From NCBI RefSeq assembly GCF_003591005.1, contig NZ_QYYD01000020.1, positions 59,329 through 123,328 of the forward strand: 64,000 nt of DNA, written 5' to 3'. Made by a program: the position numbers and the translations under genes. The notes under the pieces are model-generated. The model did not search any database. It was not told the DNA's origin and saw nothing but the letters and a program-made list of their open reading frames with translations. Shown piece after piece: positions 1 through 8,762 of this stretch. The first letter of the stretch is position 1, and each line of letters begins with the position of its first letter. The stretch is from Rhodopseudomonas palustris (lineage in GTDB: Bacteria > Pseudomonadota > Alphaproteobacteria > Rhizobiales > Xanthobacteraceae).

Positions 1-593
1 TTGGCCGGGTCCGGCAGGCCGTTGGAGTTGGCGAAAGTCGACTGCGTCAGGCCGATCTCGCGCGCCCGCTTGTTCATCCGTTCGACGAAAGCCTGCTCGG
101 TGCCGGCGATGCCTTCGGCAAGCGCGATACAGCTGTCATTGCCGCTCTGGATGATGGCGCCCTTCAGGAGATCCTCGACCGCGACCCTGCTGTGGATCTC
201 GGCGAACATCGTCGAGTTGCCGGCAGGGGCGCCGCCGCGCCGCCAGGCATATTCGCTGATCTTGTATTCGTCGCTGAGTTTGATCTCGCCCTTGGTCAAC
301 AGGTTGAACACCAGCTCGACCGTCATCAGCTTCATCATGCTGGACGGCGGCCTCAGCTCGTCGGCGTTCTTTTCGAACAGCACGCTGCCGCTCTCGGCGT
401 CGAGCAGGATCGCGCTCGGCACGTCGGTGTCGTAGCCGCCGACAACCTCTTCCTTCTTGGCGCCCTGCACGCTTTGATTGGCTGCCAGCACCGGGCCGGT
501 GCCGATCGCCATCGCCAGCACGCCGGCCAGCAGCGCGCGCCACGGCGCGGCGGGGCGCGAGCGAAAACGAATCGGCGACGTCAGCAAAGCCAT
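1..593 (-). CDS. D-alanyl-D-alanine carboxypeptidase (DacA/PBP5 family), 5' part only
   Basis: Periplasmic serine peptidase that trims the terminal D-Ala from peptidoglycan pentapeptides. Only the first 197 residues lie in the window; the gene runs off the left edge. Translation from the ATG at 593 gives a signal peptide ending in GPVLA-A near residue 38, then the acylation motif SSMMK (SxxK) near residue 85 and the second motif SGND (SxN) near residue 147. The third motif (KTG) would lie outside the window. The preceding sequence (VPSAILLDAESGSVLFEKN) is typical of the S11 family. In related genomes rlpA usually precedes this gene; here a hydrolase on the other strand separates them. Family assignment is firm; the exact paralogue is not. 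Confidence 0.93.
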   Translation of the reverse strand, partial: MALLTSPIRFRSRPAAPWRALLAGVLAMAIGTGPVLAANQSVQGAKKEEVVGGYDTDVPSAILLDAESGSVLFEKNADELRPPSSMMKLMTVELVFNLLTKGEIKLSDEYKISEYAWRRGGAPAGNSTMFAEIHSRVAVEDLLKGAIIQSGNDSCIALAEGIAGTEQAFVERMNKRAREIGLTQSTFANSNGLPDPA

Positions 594-760
594 CGAGCAA
601 CTTCCGGAAGTGGCGCTTCGGACCAGGGTGCGGGCGTTGCCACGGCAGGTTCGGACAGCATGTCGCGGGCCGTTTTCGTTTGTGGTGACGCAGCATCGAT
701 CCTATCGTGAGCGCCGCTGCGCTTCCAGATAAACTCCAATCAATTCAGGGCGGGAACGAC

Positions 761-1708
761 ATGGAATTGACCAAGACCGTCGCGGTCAACGGCATCGAAC
801 TGTTCGTGCGCGAGCGCGGCGAAGGTCCGCTGGTGCTGCTGTGCCATGGCTGGCCGGAGCTGTCGTATTCGTGGCGCCACCAGATCGGTGCGATCGCGGA
901 AGCAGGCTTCCGCGTCGTCGCCCCCGACATGCGCGGCTTCGGCCGTTCCAGCGCGCCGCAGCCGATCGAGGCCTACAGCATCTTCGATCTGGTCGGCGAC
1001 ATGGTCGCGCTGGTCGCCGCCATGAACGAAACCAAGGCCATCATTATCGGGCACGATTGGGGCGCGCCGGTCGCCTGGCACGCGGCGCAGTTCCGGCCCG
1101 ATCTGTTCACCGCGGTCGCCGGCCTCAGCGTACCGCCGCCATGGCGCGGAAAGGGCCGGCCGCTCGATCTGCTGCAGGCCGCCGGCATCTCGAACTTCTA
1201 TTGGCAGTATTTTCAGAAGCCGGGCGTCGCCGAGGCGGAGTTCGAGCGCGATGTGGCGGCGACGATTCGCGGTATGCTGTGCGGTGGGTTTGCCGATCCG
1301 GCGCGGTCGCTGTTCGTCCCGGAAGGCCGCGGCTTCATCGGCCGCTCCGCGGCGACGCTGCCCCTGCCCCCTTGGCTGAACGAGACCGAGCTGGCCTACT
1401 TCATTGAACAATATAAGAAGAGCGGCTTCCGCGGCGGGCTGAACTGGTATCGCAATATCGATCGAAACTGGGATCTCACCGCGCCCTGGCAAGGCGCGCA
1501 GATTCTTCAGCCAGCGCTGTTCATCGCCGGCGCCACCGACCCGGTGATCTCCGACAAGATGAACGGCAAGCACGTCGCCGCGATGGAGAAGGTACTGCCC
1601 AATCTCAAGAACAAGCTGATCATCCCCGGAGCCGGCCATTGGATCCAGCAGGAGAAGCCCGCCGAGGTGAACGCGGCGCTGATCGAATTCTTGGAGCAGG
1701 TGAGCTGA
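761..1708 (+). CDS. alpha/beta hydrolase, epoxide-hydrolase-like
   Basis: Predicted cytoplasmic alpha/beta hydrolase of 315 residues. The oxyanion motif HGWP is at 29-32. The nucleophile elbow GHDWGAP has Asp99 where serine hydrolases have Ser, as in epoxide hydrolases and haloalkane dehalogenases. The acid (ATDPVIS) and the histidine (GAGHWIQQE) follow in the right order near the C-terminus. HGWP and the DWG elbow favour soluble epoxide hydrolase over dehalogenase, but the substrate is unknown. I chose ATG 761 because a purine-rich GGGCGGGAACGAC precedes it; a longer frame opens at 707 with no such site. The gene runs opposite to the flanking cell-wall genes and ends just before a palindromic repeat, which suggests later insertion. 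Confidence 0.88.
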   Translation: MELTKTVAVNGIELFVRERGEGPLVLLCHGWPELSYSWRHQIGAIAEAGFRVVAPDMRGFGRSSAPQPIEAYSIFDLVGDMVALVAAMNETKAIIIGHDWGAPVAWHAAQFRPDLFTAVAGLSVPPPWRGKGRPLDLLQAAGISNFYWQYFQKPGVAEAEFERDVAATIRGMLCGGFADPARSLFVPEGRGFIGRSAATLPLPPWLNETELAYFIEQYKKSGFRGGLNWYRNIDRNWDLTAPWQGAQILQPALFIAGATDPVISDKMNGKHVAAMEKVLPNLKNKLIIPGAGHWIQQEKPAEVNAALIEFLEQVS

Positions 1709-1754
1709 GCGCTCTCCGACACGCGGCTGACGCGACGAAGCACAATCCTCTCCC

Positions 1755-1842
1755 CGTCATGCCCGGGCTCGTCCCGGGCATCCACGCCTTGCGGCCTACG
1801 CAAGAAAAGGCGTGGATGGCCGGGACGAGCCCGGCCATGACG
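1755..1842. repeat. palindromic interspersed repeat, family A
   Basis: An imperfect inverted repeat of about 88 bases. The left arm begins CGTCATGCCCGGGCTCGTCC and the right arm ends GACGAGCCCGGCCATGACG, with the conserved inner word ATCCACGCC/GGCGTGGAT. A second copy with the same arms is at 15190-15281. It lies between the 3' ends of the hydrolase and rlpA, so it may act as a bidirectional hairpin between convergent transcripts. That role is inference. Confidence 0.85.
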
Positions 1843-1907
1843 AAAACTGCAATGATCTACAATGTCTAAGGAGTTGCCTCGGACGCGACCGGAGTCGTCG
1901 ACGAGGC

Positions 1908-2852
1908 TTAGTACAAGCCGCGGGCCGACAGCAGGCTGCCGATCTCGTCCTTGGCGCGTGGGGCGCTTTCGACGGGGGCTGGCTCGGCCGACGCGTAGTT
2001 GCCGTCCTGGTCGTAGGACACGGCGCGCATGTTGCGGGCGAGCGGTCGACCGCTGCTGCGCGCGCGCGAGGCAGAAATTTCCGAGGTGGCGCTGACCGAG
2101 GCGACGTCGACCGCGGTGTTGCCGAGGGAATACGGGCGCCCCTCCGGCATCGGCACGTCGCCGCGGATCGCACGGCTGGCGATGCCGCCGCCCTGCATGT
2201 CAGGTACAAAGGCGCGGGCCGAAGCGATCCGCACCGACGATGGCGCAGGCGCCGGCTCGTTCATCCGGAGCGTCGCCAGCAATTGACGGTCGTCGGAGCC
2301 TTCGAGTGGTGCGCGGCCGACATATTCGACCCGCACGCGCGCCGTGCCTTTATGTTTGAATTCAAGTAGTTCGGCGGCCTTGTTCGAAACGTCGATGAGC
2401 CGATTGCCATGGTACGGACCGCGGTCGTTGATACGGACGACCAACGACCGGCCATTGCTCAGATTGGTGACGCGCGCGTAAGACGGGATCGGCAAGGTTG
2501 GATGCGCGGCCGATAGCGAGGCCATATCGAACACTTCGCCATTGGCCGTCAGCCGGCCATGGAAGTCGTTGCCATACCAGGACGCCAAACCTTCGGCGCG
2601 GTAGCTGGGGTCTTCCTGGGGGACATAGACACGGCCAGCGACCGTATAGGGCTTTCCGACTCGATAGGTGCCGCCACCTTTTGGCACCGGCTCGCCGGGG
2701 CCGACAACGCGAGGGCTGGAGGAAACCCCGTATTTCGGATCGACGCGGCTGAACGTGCCGTTCTGGGCGCAATTGGCAAGAGCCAGGCACGCCCCCGCCG
2801 CAGCCACCACACGTGCGGCGCGGCCCAACGATTCTCGCTCGCGAATCCCCAT
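1908..2852 (-). CDS. rlpA: RlpA-family septal ring lytic transglycosylase, lipoprotein
   Basis: 314-residue lipoprotein. The N-terminus carries a lipobox (LALANC), so the mature protein should be anchored in the outer membrane. A double-psi beta-barrel domain of the RlpA type follows at roughly residues 85-175 and contains the conserved ASWYG, TANGEVFD and VVRINDRGPY segments. The family cleaves denuded glycan strands or binds them at the septum. The C-terminal 130 residues are low-complexity, and I see no SPOR domain. ATG 2852 is preceded by GGGGA at good spacing. A longer frame reaches 3167, but that would bury the signal peptide. Confidence 0.93.
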   Translation of the reverse strand: MGIRERESLGRAARVVAAAGACLALANCAQNGTFSRVDPKYGVSSSPRVVGPGEPVPKGGGTYRVGKPYTVAGRVYVPQEDPSYRAEGLASWYGNDFHGRLTANGEVFDMASLSAAHPTLPIPSYARVTNLSNGRSLVVRINDRGPYHGNRLIDVSNKAAELLEFKHKGTARVRVEYVGRAPLEGSDDRQLLATLRMNEPAPAPSSVRIASARAFVPDMQGGGIASRAIRGDVPMPEGRPYSLGNTAVDVASVSATSEISASRARSSGRPLARNMRAVSYDQDGNYASAEPAPVESAPRAKDEIGSLLSARGLY

Positions 2853-3096
2853 AGATCCCCAAATATCATGATCATGGTCAGCCGCCCGTTTCGGACCTGC
2901 GCGAGCCATGATATCGCCACCACCCCACAACGGCAGCGAAGCGTGACCATATCGCAGAGCGATCAAGGCGAAAATGGGGAGACGCGCTTCATGGTTAACG
3001 GATGCTCTGGTCGGCAGCGCGGCGGAGTTCACCGCTCCGCTTGCGTCGCACGTCATTTGACGGAATGCTCGGCTGACCGTGTCAGAGGAATCGTCC

Positions 3097-4275
3097 GTGA
3101 CCATCCCCGTTTTCGATCGCGTGCAGAACCGCAATGACCTCGCATGGGCGATCGCCGTCGGCGGCATCAGTACGGTGGCGTTCGGCGCCCTGCTCTACGC
3201 GTCGTGGCATTTTGCCGGCACGCTGTTTCTGATCTTTGCCGGCATTCTGTTCGGCGTCTTTCTGAACGCGCTGACCGATCTGCTCGGAAAGGTCGTCGGA
3301 GGCCCGCACGGTGCACGGCTGACGCTGGTGTGTATCCTGCTGGCGGCGGTGTTCGTCGGCATTGCGGCGCTCGGTGGCAGCACCATCGCTCAGCAGGCGA
3401 CGGCGCTGTCCGGCACGATCAAGACTCAGATCGTCAACGTCAAAAACTTCCTCGAGCGCCAAGGCGTCGATACCAGCTTCATGGAGCTTAGTGCGGTCAC
3501 CAACGCCGCCAACACCGCCAGTGCCGGCAGCACCGCCGCCGAGCCGCAGCCAGCGCCGCAGCCGCGTAATTTGCCGAGCGCCGGAGAGATCGCGTCCGGC
3601 GGCGGCGCGATCGTCAGCCAGACGCTGAAACTGATCCTCGGCACCATCGGGGCGGTCGGCAACTTCTTCATCGTGCTGTTTCTCGGTCTCGCCTTCGCGG
3701 CGCAGCCGGACGTCTATCGCCGCGGCCTCGAACGGGTCGCGCCGCTGCGCTACCGCTCGCAGGCCAGCGCCATCGTTACCGATACCGGCGACATGCTGAA
3801 GCGCTGGCTGCTGGCGCAGCTGATCACCATGACGGCGGTGTTTGCGGTGACGGCGACCGGGCTCACATTGATCGGAATTCCCGGTGCCTTCATCCTCGGC
3901 ATCCAGGCCGGGCTGCTCGCCTTCATCCCGACGGTCGGCGCCATCCTCGGTGGGCTGATCATCGTACTGGCGGCGATTGCCTCTGGCTGGTTTGCCGTGG
4001 TCAGCGCCATCGTGCTGTTTCTCGGCGTGCACGCGCTGGAGAGCTACATCCTGACGCCGCTGATCCAGCGCCAGGCAATCGACATCCCGCCCGCGACACT
4101 GTTCGCGATGCAGATCCTGCTCGGCATCATCTTCGGCCTGTGGGGGCTGGCGATGGCGCTGCCGCTGATGGCCATCGGCAAGGTGGTGATCAATCACCTC
4201 CGTGCCGAAGGTCCCGGTCAGGACGTGGTCACCGCCACGCCGCCGATCGTGCTGGCACCTAGCCCGGAATCGTGA
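3097..4275 (+). CDS. AI-2E family transporter (PerM/YhhT/TqsA superfamily permease)
   Basis: Integral membrane protein of about 392 residues with paired hydrophobic helices near the N-terminus, a soluble Ala/Pro-rich loop in the middle, and a C-terminal block of helices. It contains the family hallmark region GIQAGLLAFIPTVGAILGG and the segment PLIQRQAIDIPP. Members export small molecules or ions, and autoinducer-2 transport is proven for few of them, so the substrate is unknown. The frame opens at GTG 3079, but GTG 3097 has GAGGAA six bases upstream and is preferred. The last 17 bases overlap the 3' end of the convergent ABM-domain gene. Confidence 0.88.
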   Translation: MTIPVFDRVQNRNDLAWAIAVGGISTVAFGALLYASWHFAGTLFLIFAGILFGVFLNALTDLLGKVVGGPHGARLTLVCILLAAVFVGIAALGGSTIAQQATALSGTIKTQIVNVKNFLERQGVDTSFMELSAVTNAANTASAGSTAAEPQPAPQPRNLPSAGEIASGGGAIVSQTLKLILGTIGAVGNFFIVLFLGLAFAAQPDVYRRGLERVAPLRYRSQASAIVTDTGDMLKRWLLAQLITMTAVFAVTATGLTLIGIPGAFILGIQAGLLAFIPTVGAILGGLIIVLAAIASGWFAVVSAIVLFLGVHALESYILTPLIQRQAIDIPPATLFAMQILLGIIFGLWGLAMALPLMAIGKVVINHLRAEGPGQDVVTATPPIVLAPSPES

Positions 4276-4561
4276 CCACCGTGTTGGTGTGCTCGACCTC
4301 GGGCGGCGCCGCGAAGTAATCGCTGACCAGCCCGCGCCATTCGGTGAAGTTCTCCGAGCCGCGGAAGTCCACGGTGTGGTTCTCCAACGTCTCCCACTTC
4401 ACCATCAGCCGGTAGCGCTGCGGCTTCTCGATCGAGCGGTGCAGTTCGAAGCCGTGAAACCCCTTGGAGCGGCCGAACGCGGCGCCGGCCTTGGCCACGG
4501 CGGCTTCGAAGTCGGATTCGCTGCCCGGCTTGATGTCGATCTGGGCGATTTCGGTGATCAT
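4259..4561 (-). CDS. antibiotic biosynthesis monooxygenase (ABM) domain protein
   Basis: A 100-residue single-domain protein with the dimeric ferredoxin-like ABM fold. It starts MITEIAQIDIKPG and has the typical central segment GFHGFELHRSIEKPQRYRLM followed by WETLENH. Family members include haem-degrading and quinol-type monooxygenases, but most are uncharacterised. The signature Asn/Trp/His set of haem-degrading IsdG proteins is not clearly present. The gene is convergent with the AI-2E permease and overlaps it by 17 bases. Upstream on its own strand is a purine-rich AGGGAGCGCTC ahead of the ATG. Confidence 0.85.
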   Translation of the reverse strand: MITEIAQIDIKPGSESDFEAAVAKAGAAFGRSKGFHGFELHRSIEKPQRYRLMVKWETLENHTVDFRGSENFTEWRGLVSDYFAAPPEVEHTNTVVTIPG

Positions 4562-4628
4562 GAGCGCTCCCTCGCGGTGTGTGAGGCCACGAGCCTTATC
4601 GCAGAGCGTGCCGCAAATGAAGCGGGTC

Positions 4629-4708
4629 CGTCATTGCGAGCGAAGCGAAGCAATCCAGCTTTGTGCAAGGAGCTGGATTGCTTCGTCGCTGCGCTCCTCG
4701 CAATGACG
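4629..4708. repeat. palindromic interspersed repeat, family B
   Basis: Inverted repeat of about 80 bases. The left arm CGTCATTGCGAGCGAAGCGA and the right arm TCGCAATGACG flank an inner pair, AGCAATCCAG and CTGGATTGCT. Further copies are at 8671-8752 and, truncated, at 63886-63943. This is a common extragenic palindrome type in the Bradyrhizobium/Rhodopseudomonas group. It lies between the ABM gene and the 3' end of the diguanylate cyclase gene. Confidence 0.88.
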
Positions 4709-4728
4709 GAAAGGCTTGCTGCCTGCCC

Positions 4729-5964
4729 TCACGCCCCGACGCTGATCGCGTTGCGGACGATGATCTGCTGGCGCGGTTCGGGGCGCTGTGCGGCTTGGCG
4801 GCGGCCCTGCTCCAGCGACAGTGGCTCCTCGACCGCCGCCACCACGCGGTTACGTCCGCCGCGCTTGGCCTGATATAGCGCGGTGTCGGCGGCTGCGAGC
4901 AGGACCTCGAGTTCGACATGGGGCGGTCCGCCGGCCAGCCCGATGCTGACCGTGGTGGCGATCGGCGTGCCGTCGATCTCCATGCCGCAATTCTGGAAGG
5001 CTTCGCGCACCCGCTCCGCCGCCGTCATCGCTTCATCGATGGAGCACGGCAGCAGCGCGGCGAATTCCTCGCCGCCGATCCGGCCGCACAGATCCGAGAT
5101 TCGCAGCGAGCCCGACACGATACTAGCGAACAGCTTGATGACTTCGTCGCCGGCCGGATGCCCGAACCGGTCGTTGATCGATTTGAAGTGGTCGAGATCG
5201 AAAATCATCACCGTGACCGGCCGCCCTGCAGCGCCCTCGCGCTCGATCATCCGCGCGGTGGCTTCCGAGAAGCCGCGGCGATTGAACAGCCCGGTCAGCG
5301 GATCCTGCGATGCAGCGGTCTTGTGCGCCCGCACCGCGCGTTCCGACACCAGCATGAAGATCACGAACACCGTGCCGACGGCATACAGCACGAGTTCGAT
5401 GGCGAAGATCAGCACCCAAATGTTGTTGCTGCTGTCGCTGTTCGGCGCCGGTAGCAGCTCGTCCAGCACGATCGGCAGCATCAGCACCGCGCCGTGCAGC
5501 AGCGGCACCAGCATGGCAGCCCATTGCCGCTTCATCGTGCTGCGACGCTCGGCAAACAGCTGCGCGGCGGTCAGCGCCGCATACAGCGCGACAATGCTGG
5601 CACCGATAGCGACGCGCAGCGATTCCGATCCTGGCGGAAGGCTGAACACGGTGGTCAGCCAAGCCACCGCGCCGATCACCAGACCCGGCCAGGTCGGCTT
5701 CAGCCCGTGGAACACCCGGGCGGCATTCCACATCATGCCGCAGGCAATGAAGCCGATGCTGGCGAGCGACAGCACCACGACGTCCGGCAGCAGCAGCCTG
5801 AGAAACTGCCATTGCGCGACCGCTGCGGCCCCCAGCAGATACGCGACCCCCCACCAATTCAGCGCGGCGATTTTCTCCTGACGTCCAAAGTAGAGAAGCA
5901 TTCCTCCGAGGAGCGTGCAGATCAGCGTCGCAACCAGGAACAACGTCGAGAAATCAAGCAACAT
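4729..5964 (-). CDS. membrane-bound GGDEF diguanylate cyclase
   Basis: 411 residues that should make cyclic di-GMP from two GTP at the inner membrane. The first ~225 residues are hydrophobic, with about six or seven membrane segments and no recognisable ligand-binding domain. The GGDEF domain starts at DPLTGLFNRRGF, and the active-site loop is GGEEF at about 297-301. An RxxD product-inhibition site (RISD, about 288-291) lies exactly five residues before it, so feedback inhibition is expected. No EAL domain follows. The start at 5964 opens with a hydrophobic segment (MLLDFSTLFLVATLIC), as expected for an N-terminal membrane helix. Confidence 0.93.
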   Translation of the reverse strand: MLLDFSTLFLVATLICTLLGGMLLYFGRQEKIAALNWWGVAYLLGAAAVAQWQFLRLLLPDVVVLSLASIGFIACGMMWNAARVFHGLKPTWPGLVIGAVAWLTTVFSLPPGSESLRVAIGASIVALYAALTAAQLFAERRSTMKRQWAAMLVPLLHGAVLMLPIVLDELLPAPNSDSSNNIWVLIFAIELVLYAVGTVFVIFMLVSERAVRAHKTAASQDPLTGLFNRRGFSEATARMIEREGAAGRPVTVMIFDLDHFKSINDRFGHPAGDEVIKLFASIVSGSLRISDLCGRIGGEEFAALLPCSIDEAMTAAERVREAFQNCGMEIDGTPIATTVSIGLAGGPPHVELEVLLAAADTALYQAKRGGRNRVVAAVEEPLSLEQGRRQAAQRPEPRQQIIVRNAISVGA

Positions 5965-6151
5965 GATGCGGTATTTCCAGGCCAGTCCAGTCGAGAACTC
6001 ATCAACGCGACAGCAGCGTCAAGGTGCCCCGTATCGCCCGCAATCTCACCGCTGCGCATTGAAATCGCGTGTCCGCAACGCGTTGCTTTTGATGCCGTTG
6101 TTTCCGCAAATCTGATGCAAATTGCAGCGGCCGCGCGACTCGCCGAGCGCA

Positions 6152-6188
6152 CAAATAAAAAGGGCGCCCCGAAGGACGCCCTTTTCGC
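6152..6188 (-). terminator. intrinsic terminator of rplM-rpsI
   Basis: Read on the minus strand, a 12-bp stem (AAAAGGGCGTCC paired with GGGCGCCCTTTT, one G-T pair) closes on a TTCG tetraloop and ends in a T-rich tract. It lies 20 bases after the rpsI stop codon. This is the classic rho-independent structure. Confidence 0.9.
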
Positions 6189-6207
6189 ATAATCGGATAA
6201 AGCCAGA

Positions 6208-6684
6208 TCAGCGCTTCGAGAACTGGAAGGAGCGGCGGGCCTTGGCCTTGCCGTACTTCTTACGCTCGACGACGCGGCTGTCGCGGGTCAGGAAGCCGCC
6301 CTTCTTCAGCACGCCGCGCAGCTCCGGCTCGAAATTGGTGAGCGCCTTGGAGATGCCGTGGCGAACCGCACCGGCCTGGCCGGACAGACCGCCGCCGGCG
6401 ACGGTGCAGATCACGTCGTACTGGCCGGCACGGGCCGCGGCGACCAGCGGCTGCTGGATCATCATGCGCAGCACCGGGCGGGCGAAGTACACTTCGACCT
6501 CACGCGAGTTGACCGTGACCTTGCCGGCGCCCGGCTTGATCCAGACGCGGGCGACCGCGTCCTTGCGCTTGCCAGTGGCGTAGGCGCGGCCCTGCTTGTC
6601 GACCTTCTTGGTGTAGGTCGGGGCGTCGGGGGCCGACACCTTCAGCGACGAGAGCTGATCGAGAGACTGCATGGTTTCGGACAT
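6208..6684 (-). CDS. rpsI: 30S ribosomal protein S9
   Basis: 158 residues. The core S9 domain starts at [17 protein letters not shown] and ends with the invariant basic tail RRSFQFSKR, which reaches into the decoding site and touches P-site tRNA. Alphaproteobacterial S9 carries an N-terminal extension of about 30 residues, as here. The gene follows rplM with one base between them, the universal L13-S9 operon order, and is followed by a strong terminator. Confidence 0.98.
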   Translation of the reverse strand: MSETMQSLDQLSSLKVSAPDAPTYTKKVDKQGRAYATGKRKDAVARVWIKPGAGKVTVNSREVEVYFARPVLRMMIQQPLVAAARAGQYDVICTVAGGGLSGQAGAVRHGISKALTNFEPELRGVLKKGGFLTRDSRVVERKKYGKAKARRSFQFSKR

Positions 6685-6685
6685 C

Positions 6686-7150
6686 TTATGCGGCCCTCAT
6701 GTTCTTGCGATTCATCGCGGCGATGTCGACCTTCTCCGGCTGCTGAGCTTCGTGCGGGTGCTCGGCGCCCGGGTAGACGCGCAGATTGCCCATCTGGACA
6801 CGGCCGAGCGGGCCGCGCGGGATCATGCGCTCGATCGCCTTCTCGACGACGCGCTCCGGGAAACGACCTTCGAGGATCGCCTTCGCGGTGCGCTCCTTGA
6901 TGCCACCGATGAAGCCGGTGTGGTGGTAGTAGACCTTGTTGTCGCGCTTGCGACCGGTCAGCACCACCTTGGCGGCGTTGATGATGATGACATTGTCGCC
7001 GCAATCGACATGCGGCGTATAGGTCGGGAGGTGCTTGCCGCGCAGCCGCATCGCGACCAGCGTGGCGAGCCGGCCAACCACGAGGCCAGTGGCATCAATA
7101 ATGACCCACTTCTTCGTGACTTCGGCGGGCTTGGCCGAAAACGTCTTCAT
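6686..7150 (-). CDS. rplM: 50S ribosomal protein L13
   Basis: 154 residues beginning [20 protein letters not shown], the usual start for alphaproteobacterial L13. The conserved segments [13 protein letters not shown] and the GMLP-like region ([12 protein letters not shown]) are present. L13 is an early-assembling large-subunit protein. The frame is open upstream to 7231, but the family length and conserved N-terminus fix the start at 7150. It is the first gene of the rplM-rpsI operon; the promoter should lie in 7151-7303, where I see no clear consensus. Confidence 0.98.
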   Translation of the reverse strand: MKTFSAKPAEVTKKWVIIDATGLVVGRLATLVAMRLRGKHLPTYTPHVDCGDNVIIINAAKVVLTGRKRDNKVYYHHTGFIGGIKERTAKAILEGRFPERVVEKAIERMIPRGPLGRVQMGNLRVYPGAEHPHEAQQPEKVDIAAMNRKNMRAA

Positions 7151-7303
7151 GAGACTAAATCCATGACAGGGGGAAATTCGGCGCGGACGCCGGACTTGCG
7201 CGCTTGTAAATAAGCGTCGCGGTGGCGTCAATCCCTCGGCGCCACAATTAGGTGAGCGATGTCAGTCGCTTACAAATATGGTGCTATATTACCGCTGAAA
7301 AGA

Positions 7304-7732
7304 TCAAGCCATTGGAATGGAATAGGTCGACGTGACATGGGCGATCGGATCGGGGGACGTGCCGGACAGCAGCGACACCTCACCGACCGCAAGCCGCTTG
7401 CCGAGCTTGAGCAGCCGCGCCACCGCGACCACGTCTTGGCCGGGCTGGCCCTTGCGCAGGAAATTGATGTTGAGATTGGTGGTGACGGCGAGCGCCACCG
7501 GGCCGATCGCCGACAGCAGCACCACGTACATGGCGAAATCCGCCAGCGCCATCAGGGTCGGTCCCGATACGGTTCCGCCTGGCCGCAGCATCCGGTCGTT
7601 ATAGCGCTGCCGTAACAGAGACGTGCGACCGTCCGCTGATTCGATCGAGATGTCGCCGTGACTGAACGCCTGCGGGAACTCGCGCTGCAGAAATTCTTCG
7701 AGTTCGGCTACGCTCATTCTCGCATGTGTCAT
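7304..7732 (-). CDS. PaaI-family hotdog thioesterase
   Basis: 142 residues with the hotdog-fold pattern of PaaI/YdiI-like acyl-CoA thioesterases. It has a central helix region (GGTVSGPTLMALADFAMYVVL) and the strand TTNLNINFLRKGQPG. The usual HGG motif is replaced by RPGGTVSGP; the catalytic acid is probably the Asp in ALADFAMY. The ATG at 7732 follows a GGGGGCGG tract; ATG 7717 is an alternative. It is divergent from the crotonase-like gene 89 bases away, which fits a shared role in acyl-CoA metabolism, but the substrate is unknown. Confidence 0.85.
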   Translation of the reverse strand: MTHARMSVAELEEFLQREFPQAFSHGDISIESADGRTSLLRQRYNDRMLRPGGTVSGPTLMALADFAMYVVLLSAIGPVALAVTTNLNINFLRKGQPGQDVVAVARLLKLGKRLAVGEVSLLSGTSPDPIAHVTSTYSIPMA

Positions 7733-7821
7733 GTCGTTCCGCCCCCTGCTCTCGCTTCGACGGGTTTGTTACAATAAGGTGACGCTCGTTCCCAGCGCTG
7801 GATTTCCCTTCGGATAATTTC

Positions 7822-8649
7822 ATGACAGCCCTGCCGGTTATCGCGACAACCAACTCGTCGCCCATTCTGCTGCGCGAAACGATCGACGGCGGTGTCGCGG
7901 TGCTGACCCTGAATCGTCCCGCTGCGCGCAACAGCCTGTCGCTCGAACTGATCGCCGATCTGCAGGCCGCGCTCGATCTGATCGCGCGTGACGACGGCGT
8001 CCGCGCCGTGGTGATCGCCGCCAACGGCCCGGCGTTCTGCGCCGGCCACGACCTGAAAGAACTGACCGCGCACCGCAACGATGCCGACCGCGGCCGCGCC
8101 AGCTTCAGCCGCATCATGACGGCGTGCAGCGCGATGATGCAGGCCATCGTGTTGTTGCCGAAGCCGGTCGTCGCCGCCGTGCACGGCATTGCCACGGCCG
8201 CCGGCTGCCAGCTGGTTGCGAGTTGCGATCTCGCGGTCGCCTCCGAGCAGGCCAGCTTCGCCACGCCGGGTGTCGATATCGGGCTGTTCTGTTCGACGCC
8301 GATGGTCGCGCTCTCGCGCAACGTGCCGCGCAAGCAGGCGATGCACATGTTGCTGACCGGCGAGCCCGTCCGAGCCGACGAGGCGCGCGCAATCGGCCTG
8401 GTCAACAACGTGGTACCGCACGGCACCGAGCGCGACGCCGCGATCGCGCTGGCGCAGCGCATCGCCCGCAAATCGTCGCACACCATCAAGATCGGCAAGG
8501 AAGCGTTCTACAAGCAGGCTGAGCTCAGCCTCGCCGACGCCTATCAATACGCCGCGCAGGTGATGACCGAGAATATGATGGCGCAAGACGCCGAAGAAGG
8601 CATCGGTGCGTTTCTGGAGAAGCGCGAGCCGGAGTGGAAAGACCGCTGA
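7822..8649 (+). CDS. enoyl-CoA hydratase/isomerase family protein lacking both catalytic Glu
   Basis: 275-residue crotonase-fold protein, similar in layout to ECHDC3. The oxyanion-hole segment AFCAGHDLKEL (72-81) and the second loop HGIATAAGCQLVASCDL are intact. The two glutamates that hydrate the double bond in classical enoyl-CoA hydratase (rat Glu144 and Glu164) align with Gln130 in GCQL and Gly150 in TPGVDIG, which are also 20 residues apart. Classical hydratase activity is therefore unlikely. It could be a different crotonase-fold enzyme or a CoA-binding modulator. The gene is the first of a run of four plus-strand genes; the next one is separated by a family B repeat. Confidence 0.9.
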   Translation: MTALPVIATTNSSPILLRETIDGGVAVLTLNRPAARNSLSLELIADLQAALDLIARDDGVRAVVIAANGPAFCAGHDLKELTAHRNDADRGRASFSRIMTACSAMMQAIVLLPKPVVAAVHGIATAAGCQLVASCDLAVASEQASFATPGVDIGLFCSTPMVALSRNVPRKQAMHMLLTGEPVRADEARAIGLVNNVVPHGTERDAAIALAQRIARKSSHTIKIGKEAFYKQAELSLADAYQYAAQVMTENMMAQDAEEGIGAFLEKREPEWKDR

Positions 8650-8670
8650 TCAGCGTCATTGATCTTGCCC

Positions 8671-8752
8671 CGTCATTGCGAGCGAAGCGAAGCAATCCAG
8701 GGCCACGCACCGGAAGCTGGATTGCTTCGTCGCTTCGCTCCTCGCAATGACG
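8671..8752. repeat. palindromic interspersed repeat, family B
   Basis: Second full copy of the family B palindrome, with arms CGTCATTGCGAGCGAAGCGA and CTCGCAATGACG. It fills most of the 113-base gap between the crotonase-like gene and the CoA-binding protein gene and ends only ten bases before the latter's ATG. Any hairpin would sit in the leader of that gene. Confidence 0.88.
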
Positions 8753-8762
8753 GCAGACTGAA

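Noticed and set aside
2853..3096. A tRNA gene in the gap between rlpA and the AI-2E permease gene
   Set aside because: No T-loop or acceptor stem could be found on either strand; no tRNA was found anywhere in the window.
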